From contig OY282431.1 of assembly GCA_958296035.1 (NCBI GenBank), forward strand, positions 2,111,001 to 2,175,000: a DNA stretch of 64,000 nucleotides, written 5' to 3'. The notes under the pieces were generated by a model. The model was not told the DNA's origin. It was given only the letters and a program-made list of their open reading frames with translations, and searched no databases. Both the position numbers and the translations under genes were made by a program. Origin of the DNA: Paracoccaceae bacterium (GTDB taxonomy: Bacteria > Pseudomonadota > Alphaproteobacteria > Rhodobacterales > Rhodobacteraceae). This document shows, one piece after another, positions 48,882 through 57,040 of the stretch (position 1 is the stretch's first letter; each line of letters begins with the position of its first letter).

Positions 48882-50960
48882 TCAGTCCAGTGGCGCCAAC
48901 CCGGTCAATTCCCGCTTGAATGGCACCGCGTCGCCGCGGGAGGGTGCGTCAAGTTCTTCGGCATATTTGCGACCCGCGTATACAGCATGAGCGATTGTAG
49001 CCGGAGCCTCGGCATCGCCCAGGACTTCAACACTTTCGATGCCGGCATCGGCCCATTCCCGGCAACGGGCATTCAGGGCATGGAACAGGTCATTAACCGG
49101 TCGACGTGACGTGACAAGAACAGTTGCGTCGGCTGCCAAGCACTCCTTAGAACCGGTGAACATGCAGGATAGCACGACATTGTCCCGCTCTATGCTGTGC
49201 ACATTGAGATTGGTATGGATCCGCACGCCAAGGAGTAAGAGCCTCTTCTGGATTTCATGCTGTTCCATTGTGTGCTTTGTCCAGGATGAAGCTTCAGCTG
49301 CTGGCGTGACGTAGTGCACCGCGTAGTCGTGCTGGCGCAGAAGCTCGGCAATGACACCGGCCATGTAGTAGTGATCATCATCCCAAACCAGTACGGTCCT
49401 GCCATCCGGAAGTTGACTATTCATGATGTCGTCCGGCGTCAGCAACTCGGCATCAATGCCAATGGGGACCGGCGTTGTCCACTGGCGCCCAATGCCGTCT
49501 CGCCGCCATCGGGATCCGGTTGCAATTGCAATACGCGGACATTCGAACTCCAGCACGAAGTCGGCATCAAGATCTGACTCAAGAAAGTACTCGACATTAT
49601 CGAGCCTGGAGATCTGCTGGATTCTATAGTCCCGCACCCTTCCCCAGGCAGCCAGCCCCGGCAATCGACACTCCCGTGCGACCCGGCCACCCAGTTCCCT
49701 TGTTTTTTCGGCAAGCGTGACTTCGTAGCCTCGCTTTCCAAGCGCCTGCGAGGCTTCCAGTCCGGCCGGACCGGCCCCGACAATCAGCACAGGCTTGTCG
49801 GATTCTCGTCTGCGAATGAACTCGGGATGCCATCCTCGGCGCCACTCTTCTCCCATGGTCGGGTTCTGGGTACAGCGAATTGGCGACATCGTGAAGTCAC
49901 CTGACACGCAGATATTGCAACCAATGCACTCTCGAATATCGTCAATGTCGCCTCGTTCCACCTTGGCAGGAAGAAAGGGATCGGCAATTGAGGGCCTTGC
50001 GCATCCGATCAGGTCAAGTTGGCCATTGCGAATTAGTGAAGCCATCCTGTCAGGCGACGTATAACGGCCGACACCAACAATTGGTCGTGTGGTCAGCTCC
50101 CTGACACCATCGCGGAACTGGTCCTGAAACCCCTCCTCGCTGAAGCGTGAAGTCTGGCTGTCGTTCTCCCATCCTGCAAGACAAAAATCCCAGAGATCCG
50201 GCAATTCAGCCAAAAGACCGACCATGTCTTCGGCCTCCGCCTGCTCGATACCGGCACTCCCGATCAGTTCGCTCAGCGAAAAACGGCACGGCACGGCGCA
50301 TGTGTCACCGACAGTTTCCTTGGTATCGATAATGATTTCCTTGAGAAGCCTGACCCGATTTTCGAGCGATCCTCCGTAGCAGTCGCTGCGGAAATTGTAA
50401 CGCCTCGAAAGGAAATGGTGAAAGAAGCCTAGAGCATGGCCCGCATAGACATAGACGATATCAAAGCCGGCCTGTTGCCCTCGCCTGGCAGCAGCCCTGT
50501 GCCAGCGCCTGAGATTTCTGATATCCTCCAGATCCATCGTCTTTGCCGAGACCGGATCATAGGTAAAGGAAAATACCGGCAGTGCTGATGGAGCGAGCGG
50601 CACTTCGCGGCCATAAAAGTTGGGACCGTTCAGACCGTTATAGGCAAGCTCGATTCCCGCCAGTGCATCGTGTTCGTGGATCTTGTCTGCCATTCTAGCC
50701 AGCATCGGGATGTCTTGATCGTCCCAGATTCTGAGTTCGATGAACGGTGTTATATCCGATGTATGATGGATCTCGGCTTGCTCAGTGCACACAACGCCCC
50801 ATCCGCCCTCAGCCTTTATCCCTCGCAGCCAGGCGTTGGCAGTAGGATCGCGGTAACCCAGCCCCGAGCAATGCGGGACCTGGTAGAAACGGTTCGGTGT
50901 GATAACCGGACCGATTTGCAGGGGCTCAAAGAGTATGTCGTATCTTGGATCACGTGCCAT
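48882..50960 (-). CDS. Trimethylamine dehydrogenase-like flavin/[4Fe-4S] amine demethylase
   Basis: The 692-residue protein matches TMADH end to end: an old-yellow-enzyme barrel, a [4Fe-4S] site (CIGCNICVSG...C) and two C-terminal nucleotide-binding domains (VLIVGAGPAGLEASQALGKR). The flavin-linking Cys is present as Cys31 in VPHCSG, and the Tyr/His/Asp triad residues are kept (VYAGH, WEND). The substrate pocket differs: TMADH Tyr60, Ser74, Trp105 and Trp355 correspond here to Gln61, Glu75, Ala and Asp, so the aromatic cage for trimethylammonium is largely lost. It is the last gene behind the polyamine-type importer, so it probably oxidatively demethylates the imported amine. StcD/DgcA-like demethylases are related options. 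Confidence 0.87.
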   Translation of the reverse strand: MARDPRYDILFEPLQIGPVITPNRFYQVPHCSGLGYRDPTANAWLRGIKAEGGWGVVCTEQAEIHHTSDITPFIELRIWDDQDIPMLARMADKIHEHDALAGIELAYNGLNGPNFYGREVPLAPSALPVFSFTYDPVSAKTMDLEDIRNLRRWHRAAARRGQQAGFDIVYVYAGHALGFFHHFLSRRYNFRSDCYGGSLENRVRLLKEIIIDTKETVGDTCAVPCRFSLSELIGSAGIEQAEAEDMVGLLAELPDLWDFCLAGWENDSQTSRFSEEGFQDQFRDGVRELTTRPIVGVGRYTSPDRMASLIRNGQLDLIGCARPSIADPFLPAKVERGDIDDIRECIGCNICVSGDFTMSPIRCTQNPTMGEEWRRGWHPEFIRRRESDKPVLIVGAGPAGLEASQALGKRGYEVTLAEKTRELGGRVARECRLPGLAAWGRVRDYRIQQISRLDNVEYFLESDLDADFVLEFECPRIAIATGSRWRRDGIGRQWTTPVPIGIDAELLTPDDIMNSQLPDGRTVLVWDDDHYYMAGVIAELLRQHDYAVHYVTPAAEASSWTKHTMEQHEIQKRLLLLGVRIHTNLNVHSIERDNVVLSCMFTGSKECLAADATVLVTSRRPVNDLFHALNARCREWADAGIESVEVLGDAEAPATIAHAVYAGRKYAEELDAPSRGDAVPFKRELTGLAPLD

Positions 50961-50978
50961 GTCGGTTTCCGTGGGTGC

Positions 50979-51003
50979 GCCAGGCTGCGCAGGGCAGCCT
51001 GGC
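50979..51003 (-). promoter_or_regulatory. Intercistronic hairpin between receptor and demethylase genes
   Basis: A 10-bp perfect stem (GCCAGGCTGC with GCAGCCTGGC) has a 5-base loop and lies 18 bases after the receptor stop in minus-strand direction. It precedes the demethylase start by 18 bases. It probably gives receptor mRNA extra stability or lowers downstream expression, while leaving the demethylase in the operon. Confidence 0.65.
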
Positions 51004-51021
51004 CTCTGTAGTCGAATCGGA

Positions 51022-52047
51022 TTACTGCTTCAGTCTGGTCCAGATCTGATCGTAAATCCTGTCGGTTTCCTCATCGCAGACCTCGACAAAGCTGCCGGCC
51101 GGCGCATCATCCGGTGGAAATGCTTCCGGTGCGGCCAGAACCTCCGGATTGACCAGGTCTTCGTGACCGATGACACCGCCGCTGTACCAGGCATAGCTGC
51201 TCACCGCCGCGATGTTCTCGGGCTCAAGTAGAAAGTCCATGAACTTGAGGGCACTTTCGCGGTTTGGCGCCTCCTTCAGAAGAACGACATTGTCCATCCA
51301 GACAATCATGCCCTCGCGCGGATAGGCGTATTCGACATTGGCACCTTCCTGTCGCGCCTTGGCGCCAAATCCATTCCAGATCATGCCAACAACTGCTTCG
51401 CCCGATACCAGAACTTCCTTGGCCCCGGCTGAGTTGAACGAAGCCCAGTGTGGCTTGGCACCCTGAACGAGATCGTCCAGAGCCCTGAGTTGTTCCCGGT
51501 CACTGCTGCATTGAGGGATTCCCAGGTGAATTGAGGCAAGGCCCAGCAATTCCCCGCGGCTGTCGAGCACATTGATCTTGCCGCGCACTTCTTCAGGTGG
51601 ATCAAATATCATGGCTGTTGTATTGATATCACGATCATAAACGTCCCGATTTACCATGAAGTTGGTGGTGCCCCACTGATATGGAATCGAGTATTTTCTT
51701 CCCGGATCAAAGCTGACATCCGCCCACTCCGGCTGAATGTTGGCCTTGTTGGCAAGTTCTCCCGGCATGATTTCATCTAGCATGCCTTCATGGATCAATA
51801 TCTCCACCATATAGTCACCGGGAACAGCGACATCGTACGATCCAAGTTTTCCGCCTTTCAGCGTCGACAGCAAGGTCTCATTTGAATCATAGGTATCCAT
51901 GGTAACTTCAATGCCCGTTTCCTCGCTGAACTTGTCCAGCAATTCCTGGGGGATATACTCGAACCAGTGGTAGATGGAGAGCTTCTCCTGGGCAAAGGAT
52001 GCAGTCGCGAAGGTAGCAACTGCAAGCGTGCAAAGTATCTTCTTCAT
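51022..52047 (-). CDS. Polyamine-type periplasmic receptor (PotD/PotF family)
   Basis: The 341-residue product has a signal peptide (MKKILCTLAVATFATASFAQ) and the family start LSIYHWFEYIPQELLDKFSE. Conserved regions are LLSTLKGGKLGSYDVAVPGDYMV, YSIPYQWGTTNFMVN and VWMDNVVLLKEAPNRESALKFMDF. PotD/F proteins bind putrescine or spermidine, and relatives bind opines, betaines or other cations. Its placement before a methylamine-type demethylase points to a methylated amine ligand. It is the fourth gene of the importer operon, behind permease 2. Confidence 0.9.
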   Translation of the reverse strand: MKKILCTLAVATFATASFAQEKLSIYHWFEYIPQELLDKFSEETGIEVTMDTYDSNETLLSTLKGGKLGSYDVAVPGDYMVEILIHEGMLDEIMPGELANKANIQPEWADVSFDPGRKYSIPYQWGTTNFMVNRDVYDRDINTTAMIFDPPEEVRGKINVLDSRGELLGLASIHLGIPQCSSDREQLRALDDLVQGAKPHWASFNSAGAKEVLVSGEAVVGMIWNGFGAKARQEGANVEYAYPREGMIVWMDNVVLLKEAPNRESALKFMDFLLEPENIAAVSSYAWYSGGVIGHEDLVNPEVLAAPEAFPPDDAPAGSFVEVCDEETDRIYDQIWTRLKQ

Positions 52048-52073
52048 TGAATTTTCCTACAACTAGGGTTGAA

Positions 52074-52889
52074 TTACTTGTGCTTCGCCTGACTGCCTGT
52101 TCTGCCGAGCAGATAGGACAGGGTAACGAAACAGATTGAGACAAACAGAAGAATCGTCGAAAGGGCCATGATATTTGGCTTGATCCCCTGCTTGACAGCA
52201 CCAAAGATGGCCGTCGGGAGTGTCTCTACACCGGCACCCTTGACAAAATTGGTTATGATGAAGTCATCCAGAGAGACAATGAATGCCAGGAGAAGCCCTG
52301 CCAGAATTCCTGGCAGGAGCATCGGGAACAGAACGTATCTGAACAGCTGAAATCTGCTTGCGTAGAGGTCCGATGCAGCGTCTTCGTACACGGGCTCTAT
52401 ACCCCGCAGGCGAGCGGCGATCGGCAGGTAGGCAAACGGCACGCAAAACACAATATGAGCGACCAGGATTGACGTGTAGCCGAGCACGAAGCCAATCGCA
52501 CTGAAAAATATCAGTGTCGCTACGGCAGTCACTATCTCGGGCACCATGATCGGCATGCTGATCAAGACGAAACTGGCATTGCGGCCACGGAAGGCTTTGC
52601 CACGCACCATACCAATGGCGGCAGCCGTGGCGATTGTGGTTGAAGTCACCGAGGCCATCACGGCGATGGACAGAGAATTCCAGGCGGCAGCCTTGAACTT
52701 TGCGGACTCAATGCCGAAGAAAACATCCTTGTACCAGCGCAGGCTGAGGCCTTCCCAGATGATGATCGAGGGAGAACTGTTGAAGCTGTAGATGGTGACA
52801 ATGATCAGAGGCGCATACAGCACCGTCAGACAAACCAGCGTAAGAGTCAGAAAACCGGGATAATTCTTGACATACGCAACCTTTGCCAT
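52074..52889 (-). CDS. Polyamine-type ABC importer, permease 2 (PotI/PotC type)
   Basis: This is a 271-residue permease with six helices. The ATG at 52889 (MAKVAYVKNYPGF) follows the sister permease stop by two bases, and GAGAGGA lies upstream; the longer open frame is the reverse extension through that gene. Landmarks are SFNSSPSIIIWEGLSLRWYK, the EAA loop DAASDLYASRFQLFRYVLFPMLLPG and DDFIITNFVKGAGVETLP, all typical of PotC/PotI. Confidence 0.92.
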   Translation of the reverse strand: MAKVAYVKNYPGFLTLTLVCLTVLYAPLIIVTIYSFNSSPSIIIWEGLSLRWYKDVFFGIESAKFKAAAWNSLSIAVMASVTSTTIATAAAIGMVRGKAFRGRNASFVLISMPIMVPEIVTAVATLIFFSAIGFVLGYTSILVAHIVFCVPFAYLPIAARLRGIEPVYEDAASDLYASRFQLFRYVLFPMLLPGILAGLLLAFIVSLDDFIITNFVKGAGVETLPTAIFGAVKQGIKPNIMALSTILLFVSICFVTLSYLLGRTGSQAKHK

Positions 52890-52891
52890 CG

Positions 52892-53812
52892 TCAGTTCCT
52901 CTCCTGGCGAGCCACTTGTCTTGCATAGACAAACAGAGCCATCAGCACGAGCGACAAGAGAATCATGGAGGTGGCAGACCCGAAAGGCCAGTTGCCGGCA
53001 TTTCCGTTGAATTGTTCGTCGATGAGTGAACCAATCATGAAATTCTTGGCACCCCCAAGAAGATTGGGTGCCAGGAATGCACCAAGGCTCGGCACAAATA
53101 CGAGGATAGAGCCGGCGACAATACCCGGCCCCACGACAGGCAGCATGATCCGGCGCAACACGGTCCACTTGTCGGCGTAAAGGTCTGTCGCTGCCTCTGA
53201 TAGCGTAAAATCGTACCGCTCGACCGTGGCATAAATGGGAAGAACCATGAACGGCAGATAGGAATAGAACAGGCCGAGCTGAACCGCGAGACTGGTGTTG
53301 ATGATGGAAAGCGGCTCGCCAATCACCCCGAACGCAAGAAGAAACTCGTTCAGCGGGCCAGTATCACGCAACAGAAACTTCATGGACACAGTGCGGATCA
53401 GCAGATTGACCCAGTAGGGTACGGTTACAAGAAACAACCATGCAGCGCGCAGTTGTGGCGGACGGGTGGCAATATAGAATGCGGTTGGAAATCCGATCAG
53501 GAGACACAACAATGTTGCCATCGCCGCCTGTGTGATTGAGCGGACAAACACCGTGATGTAGGTCCACTGAATGCGAGGCGGCTCGTCACCGAAGAGCCCG
53601 CGATCAAACAGGAACTGATCGTATGCGGCGAGCGAAAACTCCCAAATCACGCCGCCGCGAAACTCCTTCGTCAGGAAGGAGAAGACGAACATCAGGCACA
53701 CGGGTGCAAGAAGGAAAAATCCGATGACCAGCCATGCCGGCAGGATCAGCCAGTACTTCAAAGGGTCGAATGCGCCGACACCCGGTCCGTGTGAGCGCCG
53801 GAATCTATTCAT
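52892..53812 (-). CDS. Polyamine-type ABC importer, permease 1 (PotH/PotB type)
   Basis: This is a 306-residue permease. I prefer the ATG at 53812 (MNRFRRSHGPGVGAF), which overlaps the ATPase stop by 8 bases, over one eight codons upstream. Conserved regions are VPYWVNLLIRTVSMKFLLRDTG, the EAA loop EAATDLYADKWTVLRRIMLPVVGPG and FVPSLGAFLAPNLLGGAKNFMIG. The last motif is a hallmark of PotB/PotH. Confidence 0.92.
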   Translation of the reverse strand: MNRFRRSHGPGVGAFDPLKYWLILPAWLVIGFFLLAPVCLMFVFSFLTKEFRGGVIWEFSLAAYDQFLFDRGLFGDEPPRIQWTYITVFVRSITQAAMATLLCLLIGFPTAFYIATRPPQLRAAWLFLVTVPYWVNLLIRTVSMKFLLRDTGPLNEFLLAFGVIGEPLSIINTSLAVQLGLFYSYLPFMVLPIYATVERYDFTLSEAATDLYADKWTVLRRIMLPVVGPGIVAGSILVFVPSLGAFLAPNLLGGAKNFMIGSLIDEQFNGNAGNWPFGSATSMILLSLVLMALFVYARQVARQERN

Positions 53813-54929
53813 TGTCGGACAGCCACCGGATGGCATCAGGCGCGAAAGTAGCCAGCACCGTCGAACCTATCGGGACTCCTTCGCCTGCCTCGGAACTGTT
53901 CTGATGCCTGGCAATCAGGGTCAGACCTTTTCTGGTTTTCAATTCGAACTGTGTATCGGTGCCGAGATAGATCGAACGCACAAGTTTGCATTCCAGCCCG
54001 TCGCGGCCGACGTTGGCCGCCGAAATGCCAATTTTTTCCGGTCGGATCAGGACCTGCCCCCGTTCTCCCACTTTGGCTGACACCCTGTCACGGCACTCAA
54101 CCTGAAAACCCTCCTCTATGTCGAGCAAACTGGAATTATCGCTGCGAAAACGAACGACAGCTTCAAGTAAATTGGTCTCACCTATGAAGTTTGCTACGAT
54201 CCGGTTGCGTGGGTGTTCATAAATTTCGCGGGCACTGCCAACCTGTTGAATGACGCCATCAGACATCACGGCTATGCGGTCTGACATGGCTAGCGCTTCT
54301 TCCTGATCATGGGTCACGAAGATGAACGTGATTCCTGTTTCCTGCTGCAGTTGCTTGAGCTCGACGCGCATGGCCTGACGAAGTTTCAGGTCAAGTGCTG
54401 ACAGCGGCTCATCAAGCAACAACACCTTGGGCGACGGCGCAATTGCTCTGACCAGTGCCGCCCGCTGCTGTTGGCCTCCAGACAATTGGGCCGGCCGTTT
54501 GTGGGCATGCTCTGTCAGGCGGACAAGCTTCAGCATTCGGTCCACAGTATCGAGGCGCTTCGCTTCTGGTACACCCTTCATCCTGATGCCGAAGCCAATG
54601 TTCTCAGCGACGGTCATGTGCGGGAATAGTGCATAATTCTGGAAGACAGTATTGACCGGACGTCGATTAGGAGGAAGATTCCGCAAGTCCTTTCCAAACA
54701 GCAGGATCTCGCCCTCGGTGGTAGCCTCAAAACCGGCAATCAACCGGAGCAATGTCGTCTTGCCGCACCCGGACGGTCCAAGCAAAGTAAAGAACTCATT
54801 GTCGTAAATTGACAAATGGGCGTCCCTAATGGCCGTGAAGCTTCCGAACTGCTTGACAACATGACGAATTTCTACCGCAATGGGTCCGGTCTTTTGGGTC
54901 ACAGGCCCGCCTGCGAGAACAGATGCCAC
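53805..54929 (-). CDS. Polyamine-type ABC importer, ATPase (PotA/PotG type)
   Basis: This ATPase of 374 residues is the first gene of the operon. It has Walker A GPSGCGKTT, Q-loop VFQNYALFPHMTV, signature LSGGQQQRAALVRAI, Walker B LLDEPLSALD and a C-terminal TOBE domain (GQVLIRPEKIGISAANVG). The start is GTG; another GTG nine codons later is possible. It diverges from the LysR gene across 137 bases that should hold both promoters. Confidence 0.92.
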   Translation of the reverse strand: MASVLAGGPVTQKTGPIAVEIRHVVKQFGSFTAIRDAHLSIYDNEFFTLLGPSGCGKTTLLRLIAGFEATTEGEILLFGKDLRNLPPNRRPVNTVFQNYALFPHMTVAENIGFGIRMKGVPEAKRLDTVDRMLKLVRLTEHAHKRPAQLSGGQQQRAALVRAIAPSPKVLLLDEPLSALDLKLRQAMRVELKQLQQETGITFIFVTHDQEEALAMSDRIAVMSDGVIQQVGSAREIYEHPRNRIVANFIGETNLLEAVVRFRSDNSSLLDIEEGFQVECRDRVSAKVGERGQVLIRPEKIGISAANVGRDGLECKLVRSIYLGTDTQFELKTRKGLTLIARHQNSSEAGEGVPIGSTVLATFAPDAIRWLSDNE

Positions 54930-55030
54930 CCCTTTGCCAATGGTTCTCCAATGCCGATGCAGCGAATCTTCGGGCTACTGCGCAAGCGTGACATAGCCAG
55001 TCCTAAATGAATTGAAAACTCTACTTGACT

Positions 55031-55046
55031 ATCTTTTCGAATAGAT
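55031..55046. promoter_or_regulatory. Candidate LysR operator
   Basis: The sequence ATCTTTTCGAATAGAT is a dyad with 14 of 16 symmetric positions, centred on TTCGAA. It lies 20 bases before the LysR start in the divergent intergenic region, where LysR-type regulators usually bind their own promoter and that of the opposite operon. Binding is not shown. Confidence 0.5.
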
Positions 55047-55066
55047 TTCGTTTATGTAGCACGTCA

Positions 55067-56056
55067 ATGAACATCAAACATGCCAGCTTGACGCTACGCC
55101 AACTGTCCTATTTTGTAGCCGCTGCCGATTGCGGAAGCATCCTTGAGGCTGCACGGCGACTGGGGGTTACGCAGCCCACTGTTTCTTCGGCATTGGTGAA
55201 GCTTGAATCGCTTCTTGGTGTCCAGTTGTTTATCCGTCATCATGCCAAGGGCATCGCCTTGACACGGATGGGGCGTACACTGTTGCCGGACGCCCGAACT
55301 CTGATTGGCCAGGCCATCGCAATTGAGGAACAGGCCAAGACACTCTTGAGCGAGCCAATCGGATCGATAGTGCTCGGCTGCTATCCAAGCCTGGCTCCTC
55401 TTTTTGTTCCGGCCCTCGTAGATCACATTCGTAACAAGTACCCGCTGCTTTCGCTGACTGTGATCGAGGGAACCGAGGACAAGTTTCTCCCGTTGCTGGA
55501 GACTGGAGAAGCGGACATGGCAATCTGTTACGGAGACTGTTTGCCCCCGCATTTGTTTCGCCTGGTTCTTTGCCGGGCCAATCCGCATGTGATTGTGTCT
55601 GCGCATCATCCCCTTGCCAACCGAGGGCAGATATCACTTGGAGAAATTGCCAGCGAACCTTTCATATTGCTCGATACCATGCCCGGAAGACGTTACTTCA
55701 TGAGCATTTTCCAGGCCCTCAATCTCGAACCCGAAATTGCCTACAGGTCGGAAACCTTCGAGGTTGTGCGCGGGCTTGTGGGACGCGGCGTTGGCTATTC
55801 CATTCTGGTTTCCTATCCACAATCACACCGGACTTATGAAGGGCTCGACGTCGTGTGCTTGCCCATAGTCGAAGAGACTCCAAAGGCGTCAATTTGCATA
55901 GCACGCGTGCCGAGTTCCTGTCCGACCCGGGCTGTGGCCGTTGTTCAGGACTCGTGCAGATCCATTGCCGGGAACCTGCTGATACCAGGCAACGCTCGGG
56001 GACCACATGACAACTTCGACCGCAAGGCCGAGAACCGGGTCAAGATATCGATCTGA
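55067..56056 (+). CDS. LysR-family transcriptional regulator, divergent from the importer-demethylase operon
   Basis: This 329-residue regulator has an N-terminal helix-turn-helix (LTLRQLSYFVAAADCGSILE, ARRLGVTQPTVSSALVKLES) and an effector domain from about residue 105. The segment RYFMSIFQALNLEPEIAYRS with EVVRGLVGRGVGYSIL closely parallels the LysR-like half of the flavin reductase fusion at 40586. That suggests both sense the same or similar compounds. The ATG at 55067 matches LysR starts; an earlier in-frame Met adds 14 residues. Its position implies control of the importer-demethylase operon. Confidence 0.9.
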   Translation: MNIKHASLTLRQLSYFVAAADCGSILEAARRLGVTQPTVSSALVKLESLLGVQLFIRHHAKGIALTRMGRTLLPDARTLIGQAIAIEEQAKTLLSEPIGSIVLGCYPSLAPLFVPALVDHIRNKYPLLSLTVIEGTEDKFLPLLETGEADMAICYGDCLPPHLFRLVLCRANPHVIVSAHHPLANRGQISLGEIASEPFILLDTMPGRRYFMSIFQALNLEPEIAYRSETFEVVRGLVGRGVGYSILVSYPQSHRTYEGLDVVCLPIVEETPKASICIARVPSSCPTRAVAVVQDSCRSIAGNLLIPGNARGPHDNFDRKAENRVKISI

Positions 56057-56103
56057 TTCCTGGTGGCTGGATTGGCGGAAGGCCTGCTTGCCTGGCATTT
56101 CAT

Positions 56104-56859
56104 TCAGCTGCAACGTCCGTAGGGAAGCACGACCGCGCTATCAATTGGCCCAACCACTGCTGCATGCACGATCAGGACAAGACACTCGTCGCTGGCCACC
56201 CGATCAAGTTCGTAGAGGTCTGCAATTCTGTATCTTCCCGGAGACAGGTCTGAATGTTGGCGCAGTTCCGTGACAACATTTGTATAGGTGACGGTCGCAC
56301 CGGCGTTTTCGCCGCGTTCGATATGCGAGACGATATCACCCGAATGATACTTGACGATACTTACCGACCTCGCGCCGATAGCATTGGGAAACTCCACCAG
56401 GGCTTCTCCGAGGTTGTTTTCGGAGCCAATGATCCGCATCAGATTCTTGCGTTTGGATTCTCTGACCGAAGCAATCGAGGCGTTCACCATTCGGCGATTG
56501 CTGCCCACCAGAAAATCTCTTCCCTGGACGATAATCTGGGGCGTGTAGATTGTTGATCTCCCGGTTCGCCGTGCATAGGCTCGCTGCCTATCGGAGAAAA
56601 CCTTGCTTGAATAGGGATCTTTCCATCCCAGGTAGTCCCAGTAGTCGACGTGAAAGCCCAGAACCAAGACATCCTTGTAGCCCTTGTCCCTGGACATCTC
56701 GGTTACGAATTTGTCGGCGGGAGGGCAGGATGAGCATCCCTGAGAAGTGAATAACTCGATAATGATCGGAGTCTTCAGGCGAAGTGCGGAAGCACTGGCT
56801 GTCGTCATGGTCAGCAGCAGAGCGGAACCGATTAGTGCCATTGCTAGTCGCAAGGTCAT
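56104..56859 (-). CDS. Exported DUF1223 thioredoxin-fold protein
   Basis: The 251-residue product has a signal peptide (MTLRLAMALIGSALLLTMTT) and the DUF1223 core: IIELFTSQGCSSCPPADKFV with a CSSC motif, VLVLGFHVDYWDYLGWKDP and TIYTPQIIVQGRDFLVGS. A periplasmic redox role is likely, but the family is not characterised. AAGGA lies seven bases before the ATG at 56859. It lies downstream of acnA on the same strand, an arrangement I associate with Rhodobacterales. Confidence 0.87.
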   Translation of the reverse strand: MTLRLAMALIGSALLLTMTTASASALRLKTPIIIELFTSQGCSSCPPADKFVTEMSRDKGYKDVLVLGFHVDYWDYLGWKDPYSSKVFSDRQRAYARRTGRSTIYTPQIIVQGRDFLVGSNRRMVNASIASVRESKRKNLMRIIGSENNLGEALVEFPNAIGARSVSIVKYHSGDIVSHIERGENAGATVTYTNVVTELRQHSDLSPGRYRIADLYELDRVASDECLVLIVHAAVVGPIDSAVVLPYGRCS

Positions 56860-57040
56860 TTTGTGATCCTTTCGAAATTCGACAACAGAAAGGATAAGGC
56901 AAGCGGCAATAAAGCGGAAATAACGGTTTCGTAATGGGCTGCACCAGCCCCCGGGGATTGTGTGGTCGGACGCGAAGAAACGGCGCCCGCAGAGGCGGTG
57001 CACCAGACGTCAATGTCAGTGTTTTCGACCCCGGATTCGA

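Noticed and set aside
52890..53168. N-terminal extension of the second polyamine permease
   Set aside because: The extension is the sister permease gene read in another frame; the ATG at 52889 has a ribosome site and fits homologues.
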